A DNA stretch of 47,197 nt from Planctomycetota bacterium (GCA_016873095.1 VGYC01000035.1:1-47197), one strand, 5' to 3'. Positions 9,895 to 18,425 are shown, counted from the stretch's first letter. Notes: generated by a model from the sequence alone, not told the origin. Made by a program: numbers and translations.

Positions 9895-11436
9895 ATGAAA
9901 CCCCTGGCGCGAATTCTTCTTGTTGTCGCGGTGGCAAGTCTGGCCGTCGAATGGGCCGAGGCACAGCGGCCCGCCTTCGATCTGCAAAAGCCGGCCTGGC
10001 GACGGGCGACGATGCTGTTCAAGTGGGAGATTGCCGGCGTCGATGAGGTCGAGAGGGAACTCAAGCCATTGATTGACCAAGCGCTTGTTCGGCAAGACAA
10101 TGAGCCAGTTCTTCCTGGGTTGATTCCAATCGTTCGCAAGGGAATGGTCTTATTCCGAGGCTATGCTAGCGCTGACATCACTGCGGTGTATGCCCAGAAT
10201 GTGCGAGAGGGCGGCAAGCAAGTCGCTGCAGGTGGCGACACCGCCTGGCGATCGGTCGAATTCAGCAACAGCCTCAGGAGTTGGCACAAATCCTTCCCGC
10301 GGATAATGAAACGAACGATTGAAGACTACCAGGAGGTCGGAATTGCCAGGGTGTTGATCGAAAGCGAGGCGTCCGCCACGCTGATCGCAGGTGAATCTCT
10401 CCTTTATGCTGTCGATGCCGTCCCCATACCCGTGCCAACCTGGGTTTTGGATCTTTCCGAAAATCGATTGGTCCGGCCCTTGTTTCGTCAGAACACGCTG
10501 CACAGCTTTGATCAAACTTCTGGATTGCATAAATGGTGGCTGGGCCAAGTGGAAGGGCTCTTCAAGAGCCAATTCGCCCACAATCATTTTCTTGGGCCAC
10601 CAATCATGTCTGAGAAGCACTTGTGGATTCTCGCCGAAGATGCAATTGGCCGAATCCAACTGATTCGCATCGACCCGACCAAAAGGAACAAGAATTACGA
10701 GCCTGAAGTTGAGGCGCCATTTCTCGAGTTGTTAAAGGTTTCGGCAGATGAAAGGTACACGGTCAGTTTTCAACGGCAAGTGTGTCCTGCTCGCATGGCG
10801 TTCAAGGATGGCATATTGGTTTGCCAAACACATGCCGGGTCGATCTGCGGAGTGGACTCGGAGAAGAATCGACAGATCTGGAAGCACCGGTACACCCAAC
10901 CAGCGGTTAAGCCTCGAAGAAACCAAAAAGAGCATCTGCTCGACCTCGATGCCGCACGCCAATGGCAAGTTTCTGCCTGGCGTTATCCCGCCCCGCATCT
11001 CGCCGCCGGCAAGCTTATCTTCACGGCCCCGGACGATCCGCGCGTTCAGTGTCTCCAGGTCAAGGACGGCAAGCCGCTATGGACGGCGAAGAAGGATGGC
11101 GACCTGTACCTGGCCGGCGTCTTCGGCGACAAGGTGCTGCTGGTCGGCGGCAAGGAGTGCCGGGCGCTCAATCTCACCGACGGCAAGGAAGCATGGCGCC
11201 TCAAGACCGGCGTCCCCTCCGGCAAGGGAGCGGCCGACGGCGGCAGCTACTATCTCCCGCTCCGCAAGGGCGAGAAAGGCAAGGCGGAAGTGTGCGTCAT
11301 CGACATCGCCGCCGGCAAGATCGCCCGCCGCCTACCCACGCCGGACAACGAACCGCTCGGCAACCTCGTGTTCCACGAGAACCTGCTGATCTCGCAATCA
11401 GCCACGGTCATCATGGCGTTCAACCGGAAACGGTAA
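9895..11436 (+). CDS. exported PQQ-type beta-propeller protein
   Basis: A 513-residue protein with an N-terminal signal peptide (ILLVVAVASLAVEWAEA). The C-terminal half has propeller blades (VQCLQVKDGKPLWTAKKDG, CRALNLTDGKEAWRL). The middle part, roughly residues 60-350, is not recognisable and its DNA is visibly less GC-rich than the flanks. Family members with such blades are often much longer, so this may be a shortened or chimeric version. The ATG at 9895 puts the signal peptide at the N-terminus; the longer open frame from 9589 does not look coding. Function unknown. Confidence 0.75.
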   Translation: MKPLARILLVVAVASLAVEWAEAQRPAFDLQKPAWRRATMLFKWEIAGVDEVERELKPLIDQALVRQDNEPVLPGLIPIVRKGMVLFRGYASADITAVYAQNVREGGKQVAAGGDTAWRSVEFSNSLRSWHKSFPRIMKRTIEDYQEVGIARVLIESEASATLIAGESLLYAVDAVPIPVPTWVLDLSENRLVRPLFRQNTLHSFDQTSGLHKWWLGQVEGLFKSQFAHNHFLGPPIMSEKHLWILAEDAIGRIQLIRIDPTKRNKNYEPEVEAPFLELLKVSADERYTVSFQRQVCPARMAFKDGILVCQTHAGSICGVDSEKNRQIWKHRYTQPAVKPRRNQKEHLLDLDAARQWQVSAWRYPAPHLAAGKLIFTAPDDPRVQCLQVKDGKPLWTAKKDGDLYLAGVFGDKVLLVGGKECRALNLTDGKEAWRLKTGVPSGKGAADGGSYYLPLRKGEKGKAEVCVIDIAAGKIARRLPTPDNEPLGNLVFHENLLISQSATVIMAFNRKR

Positions 11437-11439
11437 CAT

Positions 11440-11919
11440 CTATGGCGTCTTCGACAAACGGACGACCTGACCCGGGAATCCCACGCCAGGCTTCATTTCC
11501 ACCTCCTGTTTCGGTCCCCGAAATTCAACATCAAGGTACTCCAGGAATCCAGCGAAGCCTAGAAGTGGAAAACGCAATCGAATATTGACGAAGCCCACGA
11601 TGCCCGTCCATTCAAGCGCTTCCAATACGCCATCGGTGACGCGAATCTGCACCGTTCGATAGCGGCATTGGACAGGCTGTGTGCGTCCGACCAAACGCAC
11701 ATCGTGCCGAGGCGCGTTCGTCAAATCGATGCCTATTGCCGATGCGACCCATTCCTCACAAATAGTTTCATCGGCGCCTGTGTCAAGCTGCCCGTCCATG
11801 AGCCACGATGCTGCCGGTCCGGACATGCGAACGGGAATGACCGGGCGACTACGCGCGAACCGCCCACCAAGCGCCGGAATAGGTCGCTGCACTGGATAGG
11901 AGAGATACGAGAATCTCAT
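11440..11919 (-). CDS. retroviral-type aspartic protease-like protein
   Basis: A 159-residue cytoplasmic protein with the retropepsin active-site motif LDTGADETI (D46-T-G) and, near the end, PLLGFAGFLEYLDVEF, matching the second conserved LLGxxxFL segment of retropepsin-like folds. With only one DTG motif it should act as a homodimer, as retroviral proteases do. Its ATG overlaps the stop of the upstream small gene by four bases (ATGA), so the two are translationally coupled. It converges with the propeller gene, with three bases between stops. Substrate unknown. Confidence 0.72.
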   Translation of the reverse strand: MRFSYLSYPVQRPIPALGGRFARSRPVIPVRMSGPAASWLMDGQLDTGADETICEEWVASAIGIDLTNAPRHDVRLVGRTQPVQCRYRTVQIRVTDGVLEALEWTGIVGFVNIRLRFPLLGFAGFLEYLDVEFRGPKQEVEMKPGVGFPGQVVRLSKTP

Positions 11920-12152
11920 TCATCCACTCCGCCGCCGACAATTGCTTCATCAGCCAGTGGAATGGACGACAAGACGCATTCGCTTGGCTCGAAACCGGAA
12001 CTCTTGACCGCAGCAATGAGCTGCAAGGGATCCTCTGAGCTGGCAATGATCCTGGTCCCATCGGGACTCCAAGCCACATACTTGCCGGCATGCATCTGAA
12101 TCTCTGCCGTCGTGACTCGTCCCCGATTGCCCAGGAATTCGCGCATGTCCAT
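11916..12152 (-). CDS. small DUF5678-like protein coupled to the protease
   Basis: A 78-residue soluble protein. The core AGKYVAWSPDGTRIIAS then EDPLQLIAAVKSSGF resembles the DUF5678-type small domain (a short beta-sheet with a GK-W/V-A start and a following helix). AGGGAAAG lies just before the ATG. It overlaps the retropepsin-like gene by ATGA, so both proteins are probably made in fixed ratio. It could be a partner, adaptor or regulator of the protease; none of this is established from sequence. Confidence 0.6.
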   Translation of the reverse strand: MDMREFLGNRGRVTTAEIQMHAGKYVAWSPDGTRIIASSEDPLQLIAAVKSSGFEPSECVLSSIPLADEAIVGGGVDE

Positions 12153-12227
12153 GTGACTTTCCCTACCAATCTACAGTGCATTCTTTCCGGAATCTTTACC
12201 GCAGTCAAGCGAAGCGCGGCTTGTGCG

Positions 12228-14942
12228 TCACAGCACGCCGCGTCCGAAGTTCGCCGCGTGTCCGCCCGGCACGGGCCGGCCGGCACGCAACAGCCGCCAG
12301 CGCTCGCGCACCTGCGCCGGCTCGTAAGGACGGTAGATGAAGTCAGCGCGCAGCGACCTTGCTCCCGCGCGAGCCAGTGTGCCGAGATGCGGCGACAGGG
12401 AGAACGGCCCCTGGTTGAGCACGATCGTGCGGCAATGATAGTCGAGCGCGGTCACGCGCTCGCCGTGGCTCGACACCATCTCCATGCTCTCGAAGCGGCA
12501 GTTCGCCTTGCCGGGGCAGCCGCCGATCAGGTTGGCATACGCGCACGACTCGGCCAGGAATAACGGCGTGTCCTGATGGACGATGACGACGGCTCGTGGA
12601 CCGAAGTCAGCCAGCAACGGCTTCATGTTCGCCAGCCCATCCTCCGGCGATAGCGCGAAACGCTCAACGCCCATCTTGATGAGCTGCAAGGCGGCCAGGC
12701 GGTTGAGAACGTACAGCGACCAGTCGGCGGAAAGCGATAGGCCGTCGAGCGGTGCGAGAAAGCTCCACGCTGACAGGTTGCCCGCTTCCCAGCGCGTCCA
12801 GCCGGCCGATCGCAGCCGCGCGATCTTGTGCACGATCCCCGCTTCTTCCCACTTCCGCGTCAACGGCGGCAGGGCGAGACGGATCCGCTCGCGACCGAAC
12901 GTTCGGCCCAGCTCTTCCAGCCGGTCGTGGAGGATAGTCGGATGATCGCGCGCGATATCGACAATGACTTCCTCGACGCCGTCCCAGTCGCTCGTCTCGA
13001 ATGCATCCACATAGCCGACGCGATCCACCTTGATGGACCATCTCGTAGGGCAAGCGGCCTCGCTTGCCCGGCCGGGGGCCTGGCCTTGCATAGTGGACAT
13101 CGGTCGCACAAGCGAGGCCGCTTGTGCTACGGCGGCGCCTCGCGCCTGGCGCAGCGATTCTTCCAGACCGGCTGTCAGCTCGCGGCGTAGCTGGTTGATG
13201 CGTGATACGGGCACGAACCGGCCGTCCGGGTTGTGGAGTTCGCACGACTCCAGCGACAGCGCGGTGTCGCCCAGCTTGTCGAAGGCGCCGCGAAACGCTG
13301 TGTCCATGGCAACGGCATCGCGGGCAGGACCGAATGGACCGGGCAGCGACCGGCGACATTCGATTCCGGCCTCGCGCTCATGACGCGGCGCGATCCGGCC
13401 AACGACGACCAGTTCCGCCTCCGTCAGCGTTCCCCGGATATCCAGACCGCGGCGCGGGCGAAACTGTCCCGCCTTCGGCCGCTGATAGCGATACTTGCGC
13501 TTTACTTCCTGCGACGAAGAGCAATAGACGACAGCCCCCGCCGGGATAGGCGGATGCTCGATCGGCAAGCCGACCTCGACCCATGACGCGGCCGGCGCGG
13601 CGAAGACTTCTTTCCCCGGCGCGCCCTGGCTCTTGCCCGCCAGCCAGAGATGATCCACCGCGAAGCCGAACGGCTTGCCGAGCACCGGCAGGTCGATCTG
13701 CAGGCCGTCATGGCGTTCCAGGGCACGGCGCGTGAAGAAGCGCAGCCGGGCCCGGCGTGTGCCTTCGTCCCGTACTCCTTCGACTTCACCAATCGGCGTG
13801 CCGCGATGTCCGACTGTGTCGCGGTCGGCCACCTCCTTGTCGCGATGCGATTGCAGGAACAGCCGCGTCCACGGGCGGCTGAAAACCGATTGCAGCTCGG
13901 CCTCGCGCTCCGTGCGCTCCGCTGCATCGAGAGTGCCGTCAAGCAGCCGGCGATAGTAATCGGTGGTGGTGGCCACGTAGAGCGGGCTCTTCTTCCGCCC
14001 CTCGATCTTGAAGCACGACACGCCGGCCGAGCGCAGCGACGGCAGGAAATCGGCCAGCGCCAGGTCCTTCATCGAAAAGGGAAAGCCACGCGACGGATCG
14101 CGTTTCACCGGGCTGCCGTCGCGCAGCGTCGCCGGCGCGCCCACGACATCGTGCGAATCGCGGCAGGAGTAGGCGCACTTGCCGCGGTTGCCGCTGCGGC
14201 CCAGCGTCTGCGACGAGTACAGGCACAGCCCGCTGTACGAGTAGCACAGGGCGCCGTGGATGAACACTTCCGTCTCGACGCCGGCCGTGCGCGTGATGTC
14301 GTCCACTTCCTCGAAGGTCAGCTCGCGAGCCAGGACCACGCGCGCGAAGCCGAGCTGCCGCAGCGCTTCCGCGCCGGCGCGGTTGTGTACGGCGAGCTGC
14401 GTGCTGGCGTGCAGTTCCAGCTGTGGAAAATGCTTGCGAACAAGATGATAGACGCTGAGGTCCTGGATGATGAGCGCATCCACGCCGATGTCGGCAGCGG
14501 CGGCCACGGCCTCGATCAGCTCGGCCACCTCATCCTGGCGAATGAGCGTGTTGATCGTGACGAAGACGCGGCGGCGCGGCTGCAAGCTGTGCGCGAACGC
14601 CGTCACCTCCGCCAGCTCGTCGAGCGTGAAGTTCTCCGCCTCGGCCCGGGCCGAGAACTTCTTGAGGCCCAGGTAGATGGCATCGGCCCCGTAGTGAAAG
14701 GCGGCGAACGCCGCCTCCGGCCCGCCGGCGGGGGCAAGCAGTTCCACAGGCCGCGTCGCGTTACCGAGATCGAGCGCGATCTCCGGCACAAGCGCCGACG
14801 GATCGGCGGCGCCATACTCGCCCTGCGGCAACACCGGCTCCGGCGCTTCGAGAGCCGTTGCCGGCGACCACTCATGCCACGCGGGCGCGGCCACTGGCTC
14901 GGAGCGCGGCAGCAACGGTAAATTGACGAGACCTTCTTTCAT
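12228..14942 (-). CDS. U32 family peptidase (DUF3656-containing)
   Basis: A 904-residue protein of the U32 family, whose characterised members act in tRNA or rRNA hydroxylation or as collagenase-like proteases. After a variable 65-residue N-terminus come ELLAPAGGPEAAFAAFHYGAD, split here as ELLAPAGGP and YGADAIYLGL, and the family signature HGALCYSYSGLCLYSS with downstream cysteines in GKCAYSCRD (Fe-S or metal ligand candidates). A second half with further cysteines (ANLIGGCPGKANCRF) follows. Between the halves a palindromic element (13045-13130) is translated in frame, giving an Ala/Ser/Arg-rich linker. Its start codon lies 22 bases from that of endonuclease V on the other strand. Confidence 0.85.
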   Translation of the reverse strand: MKEGLVNLPLLPRSEPVAAPAWHEWSPATALEAPEPVLPQGEYGAADPSALVPEIALDLGNATRPVELLAPAGGPEAAFAAFHYGADAIYLGLKKFSARAEAENFTLDELAEVTAFAHSLQPRRRVFVTINTLIRQDEVAELIEAVAAAADIGVDALIIQDLSVYHLVRKHFPQLELHASTQLAVHNRAGAEALRQLGFARVVLARELTFEEVDDITRTAGVETEVFIHGALCYSYSGLCLYSSQTLGRSGNRGKCAYSCRDSHDVVGAPATLRDGSPVKRDPSRGFPFSMKDLALADFLPSLRSAGVSCFKIEGRKKSPLYVATTTDYYRRLLDGTLDAAERTEREAELQSVFSRPWTRLFLQSHRDKEVADRDTVGHRGTPIGEVEGVRDEGTRRARLRFFTRRALERHDGLQIDLPVLGKPFGFAVDHLWLAGKSQGAPGKEVFAAPAASWVEVGLPIEHPPIPAGAVVYCSSSQEVKRKYRYQRPKAGQFRPRRGLDIRGTLTEAELVVVGRIAPRHEREAGIECRRSLPGPFGPARDAVAMDTAFRGAFDKLGDTALSLESCELHNPDGRFVPVSRINQLRRELTAGLEESLRQARGAAVAQAASLVRPMSTMQGQAPGRASEAACPTRWSIKVDRVGYVDAFETSDWDGVEEVIVDIARDHPTILHDRLEELGRTFGRERIRLALPPLTRKWEEAGIVHKIARLRSAGWTRWEAGNLSAWSFLAPLDGLSLSADWSLYVLNRLAALQLIKMGVERFALSPEDGLANMKPLLADFGPRAVVIVHQDTPLFLAESCAYANLIGGCPGKANCRFESMEMVSSHGERVTALDYHCRTIVLNQGPFSLSPHLGTLARAGARSLRADFIYRPYEPAQVRERWRLLRAGRPVPGGHAANFGRGVL
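13045..13130. repeat. palindromic element inside the U32 peptidase gene
   Basis: Arms at 13045-13066 and 13109-13130 are reverse complements at 20 of 22 positions, separated by 42 bases. The element stays in frame in the peptidase gene and encodes a stretch starting AQAASLVRP and ending ASEAACPTR. It lies between the conserved halves of the protein. This resembles in principle the in-frame palindromes known from Rickettsia, but the sequence is different. Confidence 0.7.
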
Positions 14943-14951
14943 TCTGATACT
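14923..14951 (+). promoter_or_regulatory. probable promoter of endonuclease V gene
   Basis: TTGACG (14923-14928), a 17-base spacer and GATACT (14946-14951) give a sigma-70-like promoter. A start about seven bases further on would leave a leader of only a few bases before the ATG at 14965. The -35 box lies inside the first codons of the divergent U32 gene. Confidence 0.45.
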
Positions 14952-14964
14952 CTATAACGCAACG

Positions 14965-15648
14965 ATGCAAATCAAAACCCTGCATTCCTGGGACCTGACG
15001 CCGACGGAGGCGGTGGCGCTGCAGCGCGAGCTGGCGGGCCGGGTGGACACGCGCACGCCGCTGGGCCATTGCGCACTGGTGGCGGGCGCGGATATTTCTT
15101 ACGAGCGGTTCTCGCCGGTGTTTTACGCCGCTGTCGTCGTCGTGCGCGTCGCCGACGGCGCCGTCGTCGAGACGCAGACGGCCATCCGCGAATCGCCGTT
15201 CCCCTATGTGCCGGGACTGCTATCCGTCCGCGAAGGGCCGGCCGTGCTCGAGGCATTCGCGAAACTCAGGACGATACCGGACGCCGTCATGTTCGACGGC
15301 CAGGGTTATGCCCATCCGCGCCGCATCGGCCTGGCTTGCCACATGGGGCTATGGCTCAACTTGCCGACGCTGGGCTGTGCGAAGAGCTTGCTCGTCGGGC
15401 AAGCCCGCGTTCCGGGGCCGAGGCCGGGAGCGATGACGTCGCTGCGCGACGGCAAGGACACGATCGGCAAGGCAGTGCGCACGCGCCGCGGCATCAAGCC
15501 CGTATACGTTTCGGCCGGGCACAAGATCGATCTGGCAAGTGCGGTACGGCTGGTATTGAAGTGCTGCCGCGGCTACCGCCTGCCGGAGCCCACTCGCCAG
15601 GCGCACCTGTGCGTCAATTCACTGCGGCGGGCAGCGTGGATTCCCTGA
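14965..15648 (+). CDS. nfi: endonuclease V
   Basis: Cuts DNA (and in some organisms RNA) one base 3' of deoxyinosine, starting repair of deaminated adenine. The 227-residue protein shows the family landmarks in order: GADISY (metal-binding Asp), PYVPGLLSVREGP, MFDGQGYAHPRRIGLACHMG and GCAKSLLVG. Length and order match bacterial Nfi. The ATG at 14965 begins the conserved N-terminus; the longer frame from 14923 would overlap the divergent U32 start. No Shine-Dalgarno is seen, consistent with a very short leader. Confidence 0.92.
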   Translation: MQIKTLHSWDLTPTEAVALQRELAGRVDTRTPLGHCALVAGADISYERFSPVFYAAVVVVRVADGAVVETQTAIRESPFPYVPGLLSVREGPAVLEAFAKLRTIPDAVMFDGQGYAHPRRIGLACHMGLWLNLPTLGCAKSLLVGQARVPGPRPGAMTSLRDGKDTIGKAVRTRRGIKPVYVSAGHKIDLASAVRLVLKCCRGYRLPEPTRQAHLCVNSLRRAAWIP

Positions 15649-15698
15649 CCGACACTACGGCTGGCAAAGCGGCGGGTCGGCGACGTGCCGTTGACGTA

Positions 15699-15795
15699 TC
15701 GTGTTCCGCCATGAATGCCTCGAGCGTCTGCTTCCAGGAGCAGGCCAGGGCGATCTGCGCACAGCGCTCCTGGAACTGGGCCGGCGCTTTGCTGC
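15699..15795 (-). pseudogene. 3' fragment of a BCS1-like AAA ATPase gene
   Basis: Bases 15699-15786 match 18484-18571 with 7 mismatches in 88, in the same orientation. The translated piece reads PAQFQERCAQIALAC then SWKQTLEAFMAEHD, the C-terminus of the AAA protein encoded at 18426-19922. Upstream of base 15795 the similarity stops, although an open frame continues to 15895 by chance. It is therefore a remnant of a second, lost AAA gene or a partial duplication. Confidence 0.75.
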
Positions 15796-16178
15796 TCTCA
15801 ATAATGCACTGAAGGAGGAGACTCGCCCCGCGACAGATCAGTTCGGCGAGCTGCGCACGGACCACCAGACGTGCCAGGACATCCTGCGCCGGCACTGATC
15901 GGCGTGCCGGAGTTGCAATGGGTGTCGCACATCGAGCACTTTTGCCAGACCGGTCATGTGTGCACGGTTACACTGGAGGAGTTGGGCGCGGCGTGAGTGA
16001 TCCCTGATGAAATGACGATCCGCCGCTTTCGTCGCACATGGCTTTCGAGTATAATCGCCATCAATCGAAGCTGCGCCGCCAACGTAGCACGGAATTCCGA
16101 TGCCGTGCGATATGCACGCAGGGAAACAGAATTCCGTGCTACATTCGCCGTGCAGCCCTCATTAGGAAGCGTTTCGCC
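15796..16178. other. intergenic stretch with possible gene remnants
   Basis: No intact gene seen. On the plus strand an open segment ending at a TGA (15994-15996) reads PELQWVSHIEHFCQTG followed by a short acidic tail, which looks like the C-terminus of a lost protein I cannot identify. A consensus TATAAT lies at 16050-16055 with a weak TTTCGT 17 bases upstream, a candidate promoter for the following DUF4058/DMP19 genes. A palindrome at 16084-16142 follows it. Confidence 0.35.
16084..16142. repeat. 14-bp inverted repeat upstream of DUF4058 pseudogene
   Basis: Arms gtagcacggaattc (16084-16097) and gaattccgtgctac (16129-16142) are perfect reverse complements around 31 bases. It lies between a TATAAT box and the start codon at 16179, so it would form in the 5' leader if that promoter is used. 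It appears to be another family of dispersed palindromes. Confidence 0.55.
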
Positions 16179-16910
16179 ATGCCGTTACGGGACCACTTTC
16201 GGCCGCCGCTCGATGACCGGCATCGCTGGGATGCGGTGCATGGCCAATGGCCGGCCATGATCGTGTTGCAGCTCTTTCCGTTGCTCCCAGATGGCTACGA
16301 AGCTGCGCCGCGCGTCCACCTTGGGTCCTCCTTCGAGATTGACATCGCGGCATTTGAAACTGAAGTTACCGGCCGAGACCTGGCAACGACGGGGCACGCC
16401 GGCTCAGCCATTGCGCTTGAAGCTCCTCCCAAGCCAACCCTTACCGTCGAAACCGACCTGCCTGACCAGGACGAATACGAGGTCCGCGTCTAGGACGCCA
16501 GGCGCGGCCAGCGCCTCGTCGCGGCCATCGAGATTGTGAGCCCAGGCAACAAGGATCGGCCGGAACATCGCGTGGCGTTCGTGGCCAAGTGTTTGGCCTT
16601 GCTGCAACAGCAAGTGAGCGTCTCCATTGTCGATCTCGTGACCATTCGGGACTTCAACCTTTACGCGGAACTGCTCGCTCAGATCGGCCGAACGGACCCA
16701 TCCCTGAACGGGCAGCCACCGTCGCTTTATGCTGTCACTTGCCGGACGCGCGCTGCCGGCAACGTGAAGCTGCTCGACGCGTGGACTTACACATTCGAAG
16801 TCGGCCAATCCTTGCCGCGGCTGCCAATCTGGTTGGCCGACGATCAGATGATCTTCCTGGACCTCGACGCCAGCTACGAAGAAACCTGTCGGGTACTGCA
16901 CATCGCTTGA
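16179..16910 (+). pseudogene. DUF4058-like gene with one in-frame TAG
   Basis: The frame from the ATG at 16179 (AGGAAG ribosome site at 16164) runs through TAG at 16491-16493 and continues without shift to 16910. Before the stop: MPLRDHFRPPLDDRHRWDAV and HLGSSFEIDIAAFE; after it: RRGQRLVAAIEIVSPGNKDR. The last motif matches ETAIELLSPTNKGS-type text in the intact DUF4058 protein at 45291-46064. The stop replaces the residue between EVRV and DARRG, where a tyrosine would fit, needing one base change (TAC or TAT to TAG). Total length without the stop would be 243 residues. Either a recent pseudogene, a sequencing error or readthrough. Confidence 0.72.
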
Positions 16911-16931
16911 TTCGCGTGTCGGAAAAGGATA

Positions 16932-18359
16932 ATGCCCGTGAGCGGATTTCGACAGTCCTGGTCGCAACGGCAAGACGCGCCTCTCTCGGCAGCGCTGCCA
17001 TTGATCTGGGCGCTGGCGTGCTTGTTCTGGCTGGCGCCGCGCTCTGTCGAGTCCATTCGCGTGCTCCGGTTCACTGCCGGGACAGCGGCACTCGCGGCCG
17101 GCGTGCTCATTCTCCTGCTGCCCGCGTGGCGGTGGCGCATCTGGGTCGCCTGGCTCGTGGCAGGGGCCGCGTTCGGCGTCGCCGAGTGGTGGCTCAGCGG
17201 CTCGCTGGGCGCGCTGGTGCTGTTCCTGGTCGCCGCCGGGCATTTTTGGTGGGACGAACGCTATATCCGCGATGAAAGAGAAGAACCCATTTCTTCACGC
17301 CCAACGACCGTCGCGGAAGCGGTCGCGCGCGGCGACGATCATGAGCTGTGCGGCGCTGCGTATGATGCGGTTGTCAAAAAGCACGGCGGCGATCTCAACG
17401 CCGCCGATCTGACAAGAGTAGAACAGGCCTTCCTGTTGCCCTATCACGCGCTGGGCATCATCGAGAACGGCGGGTTCAACTACCTCTTCGAGGGGGACTT
17501 CGCCGGGGATACGTACTTTCACCTCACCGCGGCGGCGTTCGAGACCATCGGCGCCGACGATGCCGCTGCCGCGTTTCGCAAGGCGCTGGCACTTTTCCCT
17601 GACTCGAAGCCGCCGATCGACATCGACGAACGTCTGCGCATCTATCGCCAGGGAACGGGCAGGCTGAGGCATGAAATCGATGCGCAGTTCTGGGATGCCG
17701 GCAAGGAGGTAACCAGCAAGCTGGCCACCTACATTCGGGCGCATCAAGACATATTCGCAAAAGGCAAATCGGCTCGCGCCCGGAGATCGGCCAAACGGCC
17801 GGTCAAGCCGGCGCCATCCCGGACCGGCCTGGACATTGAACAGTTGCCGCACTGGGCGCGCGTGGCCTTTGCCGTACGCTGCGCTCGGTTGGTACAGCCG
17901 CTCTTTCTTGAGAGCTGGCCGAATGTTCGACCGGAGAGGTGCGATGCCGTGGCGCAGGCCATCATGCTTGCCGAGCAATCGGCGGCCGCCGGTTACCGCA
18001 TGCCCGACCTCAAGGACGCGATCATGCAGGCGACCATTGTCGCCGGCGCGGCACTGATGGCTCTGTACGGCTCTCCGAAAGAGGATGATGAACCACTGCC
18101 GCCGGACGGCAACGCCGGCACGGTTGCTTCGCAAGTCGCCAAGGTCGCGGAGAACGCGGCGCGGGCCGCCGCTGCGGCGCCGGCCGAATCGGTTGAACCG
18201 ACTCGGGCGGCAGTGTCGTTTGCGCGCGATCTTGTCGGGGCGGCCAGCGAACTGCAGCGCACCTTTGACGACGACTTTGGCCATCTGTGCGATCTCGCCA
18301 TCGTGAAGGGTTGGACGGATCAGACGCCGGTGCTGACGAGTGTCTGGCGGACAAATTAG
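16932..18359 (+). CDS. membrane protein with DMP19 (DUF4375) domain
   Basis: A 475-residue protein in three parts. Residues 15-110 hold three to four hydrophobic helices. Residues about 120-250 form a DMP19/DUF4375-like domain with the hallmark LGIIENGGFNYLFEGD and the helix FETIGADDAAAAFRKAL; the founding member is a DNA-mimic protein in Neisseria. After a basic linker (SARARRSAKRPVKPAPSR), residues 300-475 form a helical, Ala-rich domain I do not recognise (LPHWARVAFAVRCARLVQP). AAAGGA precedes the ATG, 21 bases after the DUF4058 pseudogene, so they were probably one operon. Membrane anchoring of this domain is unusual. Confidence 0.65.
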   Translation: MPVSGFRQSWSQRQDAPLSAALPLIWALACLFWLAPRSVESIRVLRFTAGTAALAAGVLILLLPAWRWRIWVAWLVAGAAFGVAEWWLSGSLGALVLFLVAAGHFWWDERYIRDEREEPISSRPTTVAEAVARGDDHELCGAAYDAVVKKHGGDLNAADLTRVEQAFLLPYHALGIIENGGFNYLFEGDFAGDTYFHLTAAAFETIGADDAAAAFRKALALFPDSKPPIDIDERLRIYRQGTGRLRHEIDAQFWDAGKEVTSKLATYIRAHQDIFAKGKSARARRSAKRPVKPAPSRTGLDIEQLPHWARVAFAVRCARLVQPLFLESWPNVRPERCDAVAQAIMLAEQSAAAGYRMPDLKDAIMQATIVAGAALMALYGSPKEDDEPLPPDGNAGTVASQVAKVAENAARAAAAAPAESVEPTRAAVSFARDLVGAASELQRTFDDDFGHLCDLAIVKGWTDQTPVLTSVWRTN

Positions 18360-18360
18360 C

Positions 18361-18421
18361 CCGCCGCTCCGCGGCGGGATTGCCGCGCCGAGCGGCGGCT
18401 GCCGACGCAAGCTGCGTCGGC
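18361..18421. terminator. two hairpins between convergent genes
   Basis: Two perfect hairpins fill the gap: 18361-18377 (7-bp stem, loop TCC) and 18401-18421 (9-bp stem gccgacgca/tgcgtcggc, loop AGC). They lie between the stop of the DMP19-domain gene and that of the AAA gene and could end both transcripts, although no T-run is present. The second hairpin starts three bases after the AAA stop codon and shares a 14-base string with the hairpin at 46689-46706. Confidence 0.5.
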
Positions 18422-18425
18422 TACG

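Noticed and set aside
13650-14921. 423-residue plus-strand frame antisense to the U32 gene
   Set aside because: Arg/Ala-rich shadow without recognisable domains, while the U32 signature is clear.
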